Below, one piece after another: positions 1 through 11,779 of a stretch of DNA of 64,000 nucleotides (position 1 is the first letter of the stretch; each line of letters opens with the position of its first letter). The translations under genes were made by a program, and so were the position numbers. The DNA is from Xenophilus azovorans DSM 13620. GTDB taxonomy: Bacteria; Pseudomonadota; Gammaproteobacteria; Burkholderiales; Burkholderiaceae_C. Where the stretch lies: NCBI RefSeq assembly GCF_000745855.1, contig NZ_JQKD01000032.1, forward strand, positions 1-64,000. Reading direction: 5' to 3'. The notes under the pieces are model-generated. The model did no database searches. It worked only from the letters and a program-made list of their open reading frames with translations, and was not told the DNA's origin.

Positions 1-312
1 CGACGGCGACGTGCCGATCTCGAACAACTGGGTGGAGAACCACATCAGGCCCATCGCCCTCGGAAGGTCGAACTGGTTGTTCGCCGGCAGCCTGCGCGCG
101 GGCAAGCGCGCAGCAGCGATCATGAGCCTGCTGCACTCGGCGCGCATCAACGGGCACGAGCCCTATGCGTACCTCAAGGACGTGCTGGAACGACTGCCGG
201 CCCACCCGGCCAGCCGCATCGACGAACTGCTGCCGCACCGCTGGTCGCCTTCCGCTTGAGGGCTGTCACCGGCGACGCACTGGCGGTCAAGGTGACTTCG
301 CCGGACGCATAC
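1..312 (+). mobile_element. Right end of an IS66-family insertion sequence (partial)
   Basis: This is the 3' part of an IS66-type transposase gene followed by about 50 bp of non-coding end. The end, read inward from 312, begins GTATGCGTCCGGCG, which resembles the GTAA/GTAT-GCG start of IS66-family terminal repeats. The Kdo hydroxylase reading frame on the other strand loses homology at this same point, so the element boundary is placed at about 312. The left end lies outside the window, so the target duplication cannot be checked. Confidence 0.6.
2..259 (+). CDS. IS66 family transposase TnpC, C-terminal fragment
   Basis: The frame is open from the window edge and gives the last 85 residues of a TnpC transposase. 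It carries the conserved stretch NNWVENHIRPIALGRSNW, whose Glu is the last acidic residue of the DDE catalytic triad. It then shows the typical IS66 tail with SLRAGKRAAAIMSL, ARINGHEPYAYL and a final LLPHRW. The start is outside the window, so it is unknown whether the gene is intact. In IS66 elements TnpC acts with TnpA and TnpB, which would lie upstream. Confidence 0.85.
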   Translation, partial: DGDVPISNNWVENHIRPIALGRSNWLFAGSLRAGKRAAAIMSLLHSARINGHEPYAYLKDVLERLPAHPASRIDELLPHRWSPSA

Positions 313-757
313 CGCCGTAGTTCGGCCGCGAGGGAAAGGAATCGACGTGCAGCCGCCGGTCGTCGGCGCGCCAGGACTGGCTGCGCGTCTCCACCTGCGA
401 GGGCCGGTAGCTGGTGGGCGCCGGCCGCAGCGCGGGCACGTAGTGCGGCAGCAGGCCCGCGATGAGCGCGTTCGCCTGCTCGCGGAAACGCCCGATCATC
501 CGCGCCAGCGCCGCCTGGGTGGCCGCGTCGCCGGCGGCGCCCTTCAGGGCGCCATCGACGTTCAGGCTGATGTTGCGCGACTTGGGGTCGCGGATGTCCG
601 GCCGCAGGAAGGCCTTTTCCTCGGGCAGGAACTCGAAGCGCAGGCGCGGGAAGAACAGCACCTTGCCCGCTTCCAGCCCCGCCGTCCACTCCGGCCGGCC
701 GGCCACACCCTGCCACTGGTCGGCGTCGATCTCGATGATCTGCGATTCCATGCTCAT
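287..757 (-). pseudogene. 3-deoxy-D-manno-octulosonate (Kdo) hydroxylase, truncated by IS66
   Basis: The N-terminal half of a Kdo 3-hydroxylase, the Fe(II)/2-oxoglutarate-type enzyme that hydroxylates Kdo in lipid A-core. Recognisable parts are the start [11 protein letters not shown], the LRFEFLPEEKAFLRPDI block and VDSFPSRPNYG, where the metal-binding region begins. Just after PNYG the sequence changes to GMRPAKSP and stops, at the IS66 end near position 312. About 156 residues remain of a family near 300, so the catalytic half is lost. The start ATG (757) overlaps the stop of the upstream DUF4149 gene as ATGA, which shows the two were translationally coupled. The product is very probably inactive. 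Confidence 0.8.
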
Positions 758-1164
758 CCTCGCGGCCGGCCGAGGCGCCAGAGGAAGGCGCCGGCGCACA
801 GCCATTGCAGAAGATACATCCCGCTGCCCACGCCGTGCCACAGCCGCAGGTTCTCGCGGGCCACGATGCGCGGGGCGACGCCGTATTCGAGCAGCAGCGC
901 CAGCAGCAGCCCGGCCAGCAGGAGCATCAGCCCCGGCGGCGCCGAAGCGCCGGGCCCCGCATCGCGCCGCGTGGTGACGAGCAGCAGCACCAGCACGCAG
1001 CCCACCGAGACCCAGCTCTGCGCCGTGAACAGCCTCGCCGCCATCTGGCCGGCCATGGCCGGCGTGGCCAGGTGGGCGAACAGCATCGGCACCACCAGGA
1101 AGCCGATGGCCGTCAGGCTGCCCCACCACAGGGCCGCGGCGAGCAGGGCGGCGCGCTGCTTCAC
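754..1164 (-). CDS. DUF4149 domain-containing membrane protein
   Basis: A 136-residue protein with about four hydrophobic segments: near residues 7-28 ([18 protein letters not shown]), 48-65 ([13 protein letters not shown]), 77-98 (a Leu/Ala-rich run) and 112-130. This fits DUF4149, a small inner-membrane family of unknown function. The start is GTG at 1164, overlapping the greA stop as GTGA. The stop overlaps the next start as ATGA, so greA, this gene and the truncated Kdo hydroxylase form one transcript. No catalytic motif is visible and I assign no function beyond membrane location. Confidence 0.8.
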   Translation of the reverse strand: MKQRAALLAAALWWGSLTAIGFLVVPMLFAHLATPAMAGQMAARLFTAQSWVSVGCVLVLLLVTTRRDAGPGASAPPGLMLLLAGLLLALLLEYGVAPRIVARENLRLWHGVGSGMYLLQWLCAGAFLWRLGRPRG

Positions 1165-1640
1165 TGGTAGCTGACGGCGACGATCTCGTAGCGCTTCTCG
1201 CCGCCGGGCGCCTGCACCACGGCGGTGTCGCCCTCCTCCTTGCCGATCAGCGCGCGGGCGATCGGGCTGGAGACGTTGATCAGGCCCTGCTTCAGGTCGG
1301 CCTCGTCCTCGCCGACGATCTGGTATTTCACCGCCTCGCCGGAGCTTTCCTCTTCCAATTCCACGGTGGCGCCGAAGACCACCTTGCCGCCGGCGTCGAG
1401 TTCGCTCGGGTCGATGACCTGCGCCACCGACAGCTTGCCTTCGATCTCCTGGATGCGGCCCTCGATGAAGCCCTGGCGGTCCTTGGCCGCGTCGTAGTCG
1501 GCGTTCTCGCTCAGGTCGCCCTGGGCGCGCGCCTCGGCGATGGCGTTGATCACCGCCGGACGCTCCACCGTCTTGAGGCGGTGCAGTTCCTCACGCAGCT
1601 TCTCGGCGCCGCGCTTGGTGATGGGAAGGGTCGTGGCCAT
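1161..1640 (-). CDS. greA: Transcription elongation factor GreA
   Basis: GreA rescues backtracked RNA polymerase by stimulating cleavage of the nascent transcript. The 159-residue product matches the usual length (158 in E. coli). The N-terminal coiled-coil hairpin (about residues 1-75) has the tip sequence [16 protein letters not shown], with the acidic residues that coordinate Mg2+ in the polymerase channel. The C-terminal FKBP-like domain follows, with the typical GKVVFGATV and [22 protein letters not shown] at 1640 is chosen because homology begins there ([19 protein letters not shown]); the frame stays open further upstream without homology. It lies downstream of carB, with a terminator in between. 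Confidence 0.97.
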   Translation of the reverse strand: MATTLPITKRGAEKLREELHRLKTVERPAVINAIAEARAQGDLSENADYDAAKDRQGFIEGRIQEIEGKLSVAQVIDPSELDAGGKVVFGATVELEEESSGEAVKYQIVGEDEADLKQGLINVSSPIARALIGKEEGDTAVVQAPGGEKRYEIVAVSYQ

Positions 1641-1703
1641 GTCGGCAATCTCCGTCGTTGGCAGGCCCGCGCCGCCTGACAGGCAGGGCGGCAGGCCGTC
1701 ATC

Positions 1704-1738
1704 AAAAGCAAAACCGCCGGGCGTTGCCGCCTGGCGGT
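1704..1738 (-). terminator. Intrinsic terminator between carB and greA
   Basis: Read on the minus strand, an 11-bp stem (ACCGCCAGGCG pairing with CGCCCGGCGGT, one mismatch) closes a GCAA tetraloop and is followed by TTTTGCTTTT. This is a canonical Rho-independent terminator about 64 nt before the greA start. It probably ends carAB transcripts. A possible -10 (CATAAT, 1753-1758) lies just upstream of it, so it could also act inside a greA leader. Confidence 0.85.
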
Positions 1739-1752
1739 GTCGAGTTGGGTCC

Positions 1753-1758
1753 ATTATG
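1753..1758 (-). promoter_or_regulatory. Candidate -10 element upstream of greA
   Basis: CATAAT on the minus strand, in the sequence GGCATAATGGACCC, about 110 nt before the greA start. No good -35 is visible: a GC-rich hairpin (GCCGGCCGC / GCGGCCGGC, about 1765-1795) occupies that position. Weak evidence; greA may instead be served by readthrough from carAB. Confidence 0.35.
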
Positions 1759-1799
1759 CCGCGCCGGCCGGCCGCATCAAGCGGCCGGCGGCAGCGGCC

Positions 1800-6219
<4,420 letters not shown>

Positions 6220-6360
6220 TGGGTTCTCCGAAACTGGATGACGCCCAAAGCGAACCCAAGGTGCCTGGCGGTCAGGCGAGGGGTTGCGGCTTTCGTCGAA
6301 TGAGTAGGCTACTAACGCAATGAGCGCGCTGTGGGCAGGGTGTGTGCGGGAAAGCCCTTG

Positions 6361-6366
6361 ATTATA
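6361..6366 (-). promoter_or_regulatory. -10 element of the carAB promoter
   Basis: A perfect TATAAT on the minus strand (CGGGCTATAATCAAGGG), giving a predicted start near 6354 and a leader of about 135 nt before the carA GTG. It abuts a perfect palindrome AGCCCGCGGGCT (6366-6377). No convincing -35 is present 16-18 bp upstream. The leader holds only a small hairpin (GCCTG/CAGGC, 6263-6277). The promoter sits at the 3' end of the trmH gene. Confidence 0.65.
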
Positions 6367-6380
6367 GCCCGCGGGCTCCT

Positions 6381-7169
6381 TCACCCGGGCGAATTCAGGG
6401 CTTGCGCCGCGCTCGCGTGCAGGCAGATCGCCGCCGCCGCCGCCACGTTCAGCGACTCCTCCCCGCCCGGCTGGGCGATGCGGACGTGCGCCGCCGCCAG
6501 CGCCTGGAGTTCATCGCCCACGCCCTGCCCCTCGTGGCCCATCAGCCAGGCGCAGGGATGGGGCAGCCGCGCGGCGTGCAGCCACTGTCCCTGGTGCGAA
6601 CTGGTGGCCACGGCCGGCACGCCCAGCGCCGCCACGTCGGTCGCCGAGGCGCCCTCGACCAGCCGCAGCCCGAAATGCGCGCCCATGCCGGCGCGCAGCA
6701 CCTTCGGGCTCCACAGCGCCGCCGTGCCCTTCAGGGCCAGCACCTGGCCGAAGCCGAAGGCCGCCGCGCTGCGCAGGATGGAGCCGACGTTGCCGGCGTC
6801 CTGCACGCGGTCAAGCACCACCGTGGCGATGCCGGCCTGCGGCAAGGGCGCGGGCGGCAGGTCGATCACGAAGCCCATCGGGGCCGGCGACTCCAGCGTG
6901 CTCAGCGCCGGCCAGAGCGCGTCGTCGACCACCATCGTCCGGGCAGCGGCCCCCGCCCACTTCCCCTGCTGCGCCGCCCAGCACGACGCAGCGAACAACG
7001 CCGCCGCCGGCCGGACGCCGCGCTGCAGGGCGGCCCGGCACAAGTGATCGCCCTCGACCCAGACCCGGCCGGTGCGGCGGTAGGCGCCGGGGTCGCGCAG
7101 CAGGCGCCGCAGTTCCTTGAGCAGCGGATTGGCCGCCGATTCGATGTGGACCGGATCCGGGGCGGTCAT
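6381..7169 (-). CDS. TrmH/SpoU-family RNA 2'-O-methyltransferase
   Basis: A 262-residue SPOUT methyltransferase that probably 2'-O-methylates a ribose in tRNA or rRNA using S-adenosylmethionine; the target nucleotide cannot be read from sequence. An N-terminal substrate-binding region (about 1-105) with [10 protein letters not shown] precedes the SpoU domain. All three SpoU motifs are present: [23 protein letters not shown] and [15 protein letters not shown], which build the trefoil knot. The ATG at 7169 overlaps the rnhB stop as ATGA. It is the last gene of the long operon that begins at rpsB. Confidence 0.9.
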   Translation of the reverse strand: MTAPDPVHIESAANPLLKELRRLLRDPGAYRRTGRVWVEGDHLCRAALQRGVRPAAALFAASCWAAQQGKWAGAAARTMVVDDALWPALSTLESPAPMGFVIDLPPAPLPQAGIATVVLDRVQDAGNVGSILRSAAAFGFGQVLALKGTAALWSPKVLRAGMGAHFGLRLVEGASATDVAALGVPAVATSSHQGQWLHAARLPHPCAWLMGHEGQGVGDELQALAAAHVRIAQPGGEESLNVAAAAAICLHASAAQALNSPG

Positions 7170-7864
7170 GGCGCGGCCCGCACCAGCGTGACCGCCGCCA
7201 CCTCGGCCTGCACGACGACCGTGACGCCCGCCTCCGCCGCCGGCCCGCGGGCCAGTGCCTCGGCCACCGGCGAGAAGGAGCGCCGGTGGTGCGCGCAGGC
7301 GCCGTGGCGCCGCAGCGCCTCCAGGTGCTCGGGCGTGCCGTAGCCCTTGTGGGCCGCGAAGCCGTAGTGCGGAAATTCCTCGTCCAGTTGCCGGCACAGC
7401 CGGTCGCGATGCACCTTGGCCAGGATGGAGGCGGCGGAGATGGCCTTGACCAGCGCGTCGCCCTTGACCACCGCCTCGGCCAGCACGTCCAGCGGCGGCA
7501 GCCGGTTGCCGTCCACCAGCACCTTCACCGGCCTCAGGCGCAGGCCGTCGACCGCCCGGCGCATGGCCAGCATCGTGGCCTGCAGGATGTTGTGGGTGTC
7601 GATCTCCTGCACGCTGGCCTGCGCGACGGAGCAGCACAGGGCCTTGGCCAGGATTTCCTCGTGCAGCCGCTCGCGCTGCAGCGCCGTCAGCACCTTGGAA
7701 TCGGCCAGGCCCTTGATCGGGCGCTGGTCGTCGAGGATCACCGCCGCCGCCACCACCGGGCCGGCCAGCGGGCCGCGGCCGGCCTCGTCCACGCCGGCGA
7801 CCAGGCCGGGCGCGTCCCAGGGGAGCCGGGTCTGTTCAGCCTTCAAGAACCTTCTGGATCGCAT
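7166..7864 (-). CDS. rnhB: Ribonuclease HII
   Basis: RNase HII cuts the RNA strand of RNA-DNA hybrids and single ribonucleotides in DNA. The 232-residue product has the signature [20 protein letters not shown] near residue 24, with the two catalytic acids, and LVDGNRLP with a third. [21 protein letters not shown] matches the family block that holds a further acidic metal ligand. ATG at 7864 overlaps the end of lpxB by 29 nt; a TTG at 7846 is an alternative start. Its place after lpxB matches many betaproteobacteria. Confidence 0.96.
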   Translation of the reverse strand: MRSRRFLKAEQTRLPWDAPGLVAGVDEAGRGPLAGPVVAAAVILDDQRPIKGLADSKVLTALQRERLHEEILAKALCCSVAQASVQEIDTHNILQATMLAMRRAVDGLRLRPVKVLVDGNRLPPLDVLAEAVVKGDALVKAISAASILAKVHRDRLCRQLDEEFPHYGFAAHKGYGTPEHLEALRRHGACAHHRRSFSPVAEALARGPAAEAGVTVVVQAEVAAVTLVRAAP

Positions 7865-8984
7865 CGGCGCACAGGGTGGGCGTGTCGCGGCGCAATTGCT
7901 CGTGCATGGCGGTGAATTGTCTCTCCAGCGCCCGCACCTCGCCGGGCGACTGGAGCCATGCCAGCGTGGCTTCCGCCAGCGCCTCGGGCGTGGCGGCGTC
8001 CTGCAGCAGCTCGGGCACCACGAACTCGTTGCACAGGATGTTCGGCAGGCCGACCCAGGGCTGCAGCTGCTGGCGGCGCATCAGCCGCCACGACATGCGG
8101 TTCATGTTGTAGGCGATGACCATCGGCCGCTTGAAGAGGGCCGCCTCCAGCGTCGCCGTGCCGCTGGCGATGAGCGTCGCGTCGCAGGCGGCGAGCACCG
8201 CATGCGACTGGCCGCCCACCAGCCGCACCCGGCCGGCCATGCCGCTGGCGGCCAGCATCTGCTGCGCCTCGTCGCGCAGGCTGGGGATCGCGGGCATGAC
8301 GAACTGGATGTCCGGACGCGCCCGGTGCATCAGCGCGGCGGCTTCGAAGAAGCGGGACGCCAGGTAGCGCAGCTCGGAACGCCGGCTGCCCGGCAGCAGC
8401 GCGACCACCGTGCCCTCCTCCGGCAGACCCAGCGCCCGGCGCGCGGCAGGGCGGTCGGGCTGCATCGGGATCACGTTGGCCAGCGGGTGACCGACGTAGC
8501 TGGCCTGCACGCCCTGCCCCTCCAGCAGTGCCGGCTCGAAGGGGAAGATGCACAGCACGTGGTCGGCCGCGGCGCGGATCTTCTCGATGCGCTCCGGACG
8601 CCAGGCCCAGATCGACGGGCAGACGAAGTGCACCGTCTTCATGCCGCGGCTGCGCAGCGCGGCCTCGAGTTCGAGGTTGAAGTCGGGCGCATCCACGCCG
8701 ATGAACAGCGGCGGCCACGCCTGCAGCAGGCGCGCCTTGAGCTTGCGGCGGATGCCGGCGATCTCGGCATAGTGGCGCAGCACCTCGATGTAGCCGCGCA
8801 CGGCCAGCTTTTCCTGCGGCCACCAGCTCTCGAAGCCGCGGGCCAGCATCTGCGGCCCGCCGATGCCCGCGGCCTGCATGCCGGGCCAGCGCGCCTTGAG
8901 GCCGTCGAGCAGCAGCCCTGCGAGCAGGTCGCCGGAGGCCTCGCCGGCGACCAGGGCGAAACGACGCGCCTCCTGGCCGGCCAT
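7836..8984 (-). CDS. lpxB: Lipid-A-disaccharide synthase
   Basis: LpxB joins UDP-2,3-diacylglucosamine and lipid X to make the tetra-acylated disaccharide precursor of lipid A, at the inner face of the inner membrane. The 382-residue length is typical. Recognisable GT19 features are the start [16 protein letters not shown], the block [39 protein letters not shown] and [17 protein letters not shown]. The start ATG overlaps the lpxA stop as TGATG, so the two are coupled. Confidence 0.98.
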   Translation of the reverse strand: MAGQEARRFALVAGEASGDLLAGLLLDGLKARWPGMQAAGIGGPQMLARGFESWWPQEKLAVRGYIEVLRHYAEIAGIRRKLKARLLQAWPPLFIGVDAPDFNLELEAALRSRGMKTVHFVCPSIWAWRPERIEKIRAAADHVLCIFPFEPALLEGQGVQASYVGHPLANVIPMQPDRPAARRALGLPEEGTVVALLPGSRRSELRYLASRFFEAAALMHRARPDIQFVMPAIPSLRDEAQQMLAASGMAGRVRLVGGQSHAVLAACDATLIASGTATLEAALFKRPMVIAYNMNRMSWRLMRRQQLQPWVGLPNILCNEFVVPELLQDAATPEALAEATLAWLQSPGEVRALERQFTAMHEQLRRDTPTLCADAIQKVLEG

Positions 8985-9772
8985 CAGCGCGCGATGCCGC
9001 CGACGCTGCTGCCGAGGAAGCCGTCCATCAGCGCCACGTCGTCTGCGGCCTCCGGTGTGGCCTGCGCCAGCCCGCGGATGCCGGCGCGCGCCTCGTCGAG
9101 CGTGAGGCCCTGGCGGTACAGCAGCTTGTGCATCTCGCGGATCGCCGCCAGCCGGGCGGCGGAGAAGTCGCGCCGGCGCAGGCCCACCAGGTTGACCCCG
9201 CGCACCGCCAGCGGATGGCCGTCCACCGTCATGAAGGGCGGCACGTCCTTGTTGACGTGGCTGGCGAAACCGACCATCGCGTGCGCGCCGATGCGCATGC
9301 GCTGCAGCACGCCCGTCAGGCCGCCGATGGTGGCCCAGTCGCCCACCTGCACGTGGCCGGCCAGGGTGGTGTTGTTGGCCATCGTCGTCTGGTTGCCCAC
9401 CTGGCAGTCGTGCGCGATGTGCACGTAGGCCATGATCCAGTTGTCGTCACCGATGCGGGTGGCGCCGGCGTCCTGCACGGTGCCGAGGTTGAAGGTGCAG
9501 AACTCGCGCACGACGTTGCGGTCGCCGATCACCAGTTCGGTGTCCTCGCCGGCATGCTTTTTGTCCTGCGGCACCGCGCCCAGCGACGCGAACTGGAAGA
9601 TGCGGTTGTCGCGCCCGATGGTGGTGCGCCCTTCGATCACGCAATGTGCGCCCACGCTCGAACCCGCGCCGATGCGCACCCTGGGGCCGATGACGGCATA
9701 GGGCCCGACCTGCACCGAGGCATCGAGCTCGGCGCCCGGATCGACCAGGGCCGTGGGATGGATCCGCGTCAT
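8984..9772 (-). CDS. lpxA: UDP-N-acetylglucosamine acyltransferase
   Basis: LpxA carries out the first step of lipid A synthesis, moving a 3-hydroxyacyl chain from acyl carrier protein to UDP-GlcNAc. The 262-residue product has a left-handed beta-helix of hexapeptide repeats over about residues 5-185 and an alpha-helical C-terminus. The catalytic His lies in the stretch [14 protein letters not shown], followed by [13 protein letters not shown]. It sits 10 nt after fabZ and overlaps lpxB by one base. Confidence 0.98.
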   Translation of the reverse strand: MTRIHPTALVDPGAELDASVQVGPYAVIGPRVRIGAGSSVGAHCVIEGRTTIGRDNRIFQFASLGAVPQDKKHAGEDTELVIGDRNVVREFCTFNLGTVQDAGATRIGDDNWIMAYVHIAHDCQVGNQTTMANNTTLAGHVQVGDWATIGGLTGVLQRMRIGAHAMVGFASHVNKDVPPFMTVDGHPLAVRGVNLVGLRRRDFSAARLAAIREMHKLLYRQGLTLDEARAGIRGLAQATPEAADDVALMDGFLGSSVGGIAR

Positions 9773-9782
9773 GCGCCTGCGG

Positions 9783-10241
9783 TCACCGGCTGTCGATGCG
9801 CCGCATCGCGCACATCAGCTCCGCCTCGCAGGCCAGTTCGTCCCCCACCCGGGCGCGCCCGCGGAACTTGGAGATGCCGGCCTTCATGCGGTCGATCTCC
9901 ACCTCCAGCGTGAGCTGGTCGCCCGGCTCCACCGGCCGCTTGAAGCGGGCGCCGTCGATGGCGGCGAAGTAGTAGACGGTGTTCTCGTCGGGCACGATGT
10001 CCAGCGACTTGAAGGACAGCAGCGCCGCCGCCTGCGCCATCGCCTCCAGCATCAGCACGCCCGGCATCACCGGCCGGTGCGGGAAGTGGCCGTTGAAGAA
10101 GGGCTCGTTCATCGTCACGTTCTTCAAGGCCGTGATGCGCTTGCCCTTCTCCATGTCCAGCACGCGGTCCACCAGCAGGAACGGGTAGCGGTGCGGCAGG
10201 AGCTTGAGGATCTGGTGGATGTCCAGCGTGGTGGTCGTCAT
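9783..10241 (-). CDS. fabZ: 3-hydroxyacyl-[acyl-carrier-protein] dehydratase FabZ
   Basis: FabZ dehydrates 3-hydroxyacyl-ACP in fatty acid elongation and competes with LpxA and LpxD for the same substrate pool, which explains its place between their genes. The 152-residue hot-dog-fold protein has the catalytic His in [15 protein letters not shown] and the Glu in [11 protein letters not shown]. The N-terminus [17 protein letters not shown] is highly conserved. ATG at 10241 overlaps the lpxD stop as ATGA. Confidence 0.98.
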   Translation of the reverse strand: MTTTTLDIHQILKLLPHRYPFLLVDRVLDMEKGKRITALKNVTMNEPFFNGHFPHRPVMPGVLMLEAMAQAAALLSFKSLDIVPDENTVYYFAAIDGARFKRPVEPGDQLTLEVEIDRMKAGISKFRGRARVGDELACEAELMCAMRRIDSR

Positions 10242-11227
10242 GGTGCAGCGTCGTTCGCGCCCGCCGATTTCTCGAGGGCCTTGATTCGGTCTCTGAGGGT
10301 GTGCAGTTGCCGGAGCGTGGCTGCGTTCCTCTCCCACGCCGCATTGTCGTCGATGGGGAACATGCCGGTGTACTGGCCCGGCTTGAGGATCGAGCGCGTG
10401 ACCACCGAGGCGGCCGAGATGTGCACGCCGTCGGCCAGCTTCAGGTGGCCCAGCACGATCGCGCCGCCGCCGATGGTGCAGCCGGCGCCGATGTCGGCGC
10501 TGCCGGCCACGCCCACGCAGCCGGCCATCGCCGTGTGGCGGCCGACGCGCACGTTGTGGCCGATCTGGATCAGGTTGTCGAGCTTGACGCCGTCCTCGAT
10601 CACAGTGTCTTCCAGCGCGCCGCGGTCGATGCAGGTGTTGGCGCCGATCTCCACGTCGTCGCCGATGCGCACCGCGCCGAGCTGCTCCATCTTCACCCAG
10701 GCGCCCTGGTGCGGCGCCAGGCCGAAGCCGTCGGCGCCGATCACCACGCCGGGATGCAGCAGGCAGCGCTCGCCGACGACGCAGTCCTCGCCCACCGTCA
10801 CGCGCGACTTGAGCACGGTGCCGGCGCCGATGCGCGCGCCGCGCTCGACCACGCACAGCGCGCCGATGGAGGCGCTGGGATCGACCTGAGCGCCCTCCTC
10901 CACGACGGCGCTCGGATGGACGCCCGGCCGCGGCGGCCGGCCGTGCCGGGCCTTCCACAACTGCGTCAGACGGGCGAAGTACAGGTAGGGGTCGTCCGCG
11001 ACGATGCAGTCGCCGCGCTGCGCCGCCGCATCGCGCATGGCCGGCGCGACGATGACGCAGCCGGCCCGGGAAGCGGCCAGCTCCTTGCGGTACTTCGGGT
11101 GGCTGAGGAAGCTCAGCGCGTCGGGCCCGGCCGCGGCCAGCGGCGCCAGACGCTCGACGAGGCGCGCACCGTCGCCGTTCAGTTCGCCGCCCAGGGCGGC
11201 GACGATCTCATCCAGCCGCAGCGCCAC
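10238..11227 (-). CDS. lpxD: UDP-3-O-(3-hydroxyacyl)glucosamine N-acyltransferase
   Basis: LpxD adds the N-linked 3-hydroxyacyl chain in the third step of lipid A synthesis. Of 329 residues, roughly 1-100 form the uridine-binding domain. The middle is a left-handed beta-helix of hexapeptide repeats with [17 protein letters not shown], which contains the catalytic His. A C-terminal helix follows ([20 protein letters not shown]). It lies 12 nt downstream of skp and overlaps fabZ by 4 nt. Confidence 0.98.
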   Translation of the reverse strand: MALRLDEIVAALGGELNGDGARLVERLAPLAAAGPDALSFLSHPKYRKELAASRAGCVIVAPAMRDAAAQRGDCIVADDPYLYFARLTQLWKARHGRPPRPGVHPSAVVEEGAQVDPSASIGALCVVERGARIGAGTVLKSRVTVGEDCVVGERCLLHPGVVIGADGFGLAPHQGAWVKMEQLGAVRIGDDVEIGANTCIDRGALEDTVIEDGVKLDNLIQIGHNVRVGRHTAMAGCVGVAGSADIGAGCTIGGGAIVLGHLKLADGVHISAASVVTRSILKPGQYTGMFPIDDNAAWERNAATLRQLHTLRDRIKALEKSAGANDAAP

Positions 11228-11239
11228 GCCGCCCGCGCA

Positions 11240-11779
11240 TCACTTGCCGCCGCCGTTGCCGGCCTGCGGCGCGTTGAGCGCCCGGATCACCTTGTCGGTG
11301 ATGTCGTGCTTGGGATTGACGTACACCGCGTCCTGCAGGATCACGTCGTACTTCTCGGCCTCGGCCACCTGCTTGATGGCGCGCTGGGCGCTTTCGTAGA
11401 CCTTCTGCAGTTCCTCGCTGCGGCGCAGGTTCAGGTCCTCCTGGAACTCGCGGCGCTTGCGCTGGAAGTCGCGGTCCTGGTCGATCAGCTGCCGCTGGCG
11501 CGCCCCGCGCTGGGATTCGGGCAGCGTGGGCGCGTCGCGCTCGAACTTGTCGGAGGCGGTTTTCAGCGCCTCTTCCTGGTCCTTGAGGTCCTTCTCGCGC
11601 TTGAGGAACTCCTGCTCGAGCCGCGCCTGCGCCGCCTTGGCGGCCGGCGCCTCGCGCATCACGCGATCCGGGTTGACCACGCCGAAACGGAACGCCTCCT
11701 GGGCGTGGGCCGCGGCAAGGGGGGCAAGGCTCGCGCACGCCACCACCAGCGCGCCGGCCCAACGGGAAATGGTCTTCAT
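11240..11779 (-). CDS. skp: Periplasmic OmpH/Skp-family chaperone
   Basis: Skp holds unfolded outer-membrane proteins in the periplasm on their way to BamA. The 179-residue product starts with a signal peptide (MKTISRWAGALVVACASLAP, cleavage near AHA-QE). The mature part has the core start FRFGVVNPDRVMREAP and a long charged coiled-coil arm (about residues 50-130), as in the jellyfish-shaped trimer. The ATG at 11779 overlaps the bamA stop as TGATG. Confidence 0.93.
   Translation of the reverse strand: MKTISRWAGALVVACASLAPLAAAHAQEAFRFGVVNPDRVMREAPAAKAAQARLEQEFLKREKDLKDQEEALKTASDKFERDAPTLPESQRGARQRQLIDQDRDFQRKRREFQEDLNLRRSEELQKVYESAQRAIKQVAEAEKYDVILQDAVYVNPKHDITDKVIRALNAPQAGNGGGK

Noticed and set aside
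6220-6380. A riboswitch in the carA leader
   Set aside because: Only one 5-bp hairpin is visible in the 135-nt leader and it matches no aptamer I know.
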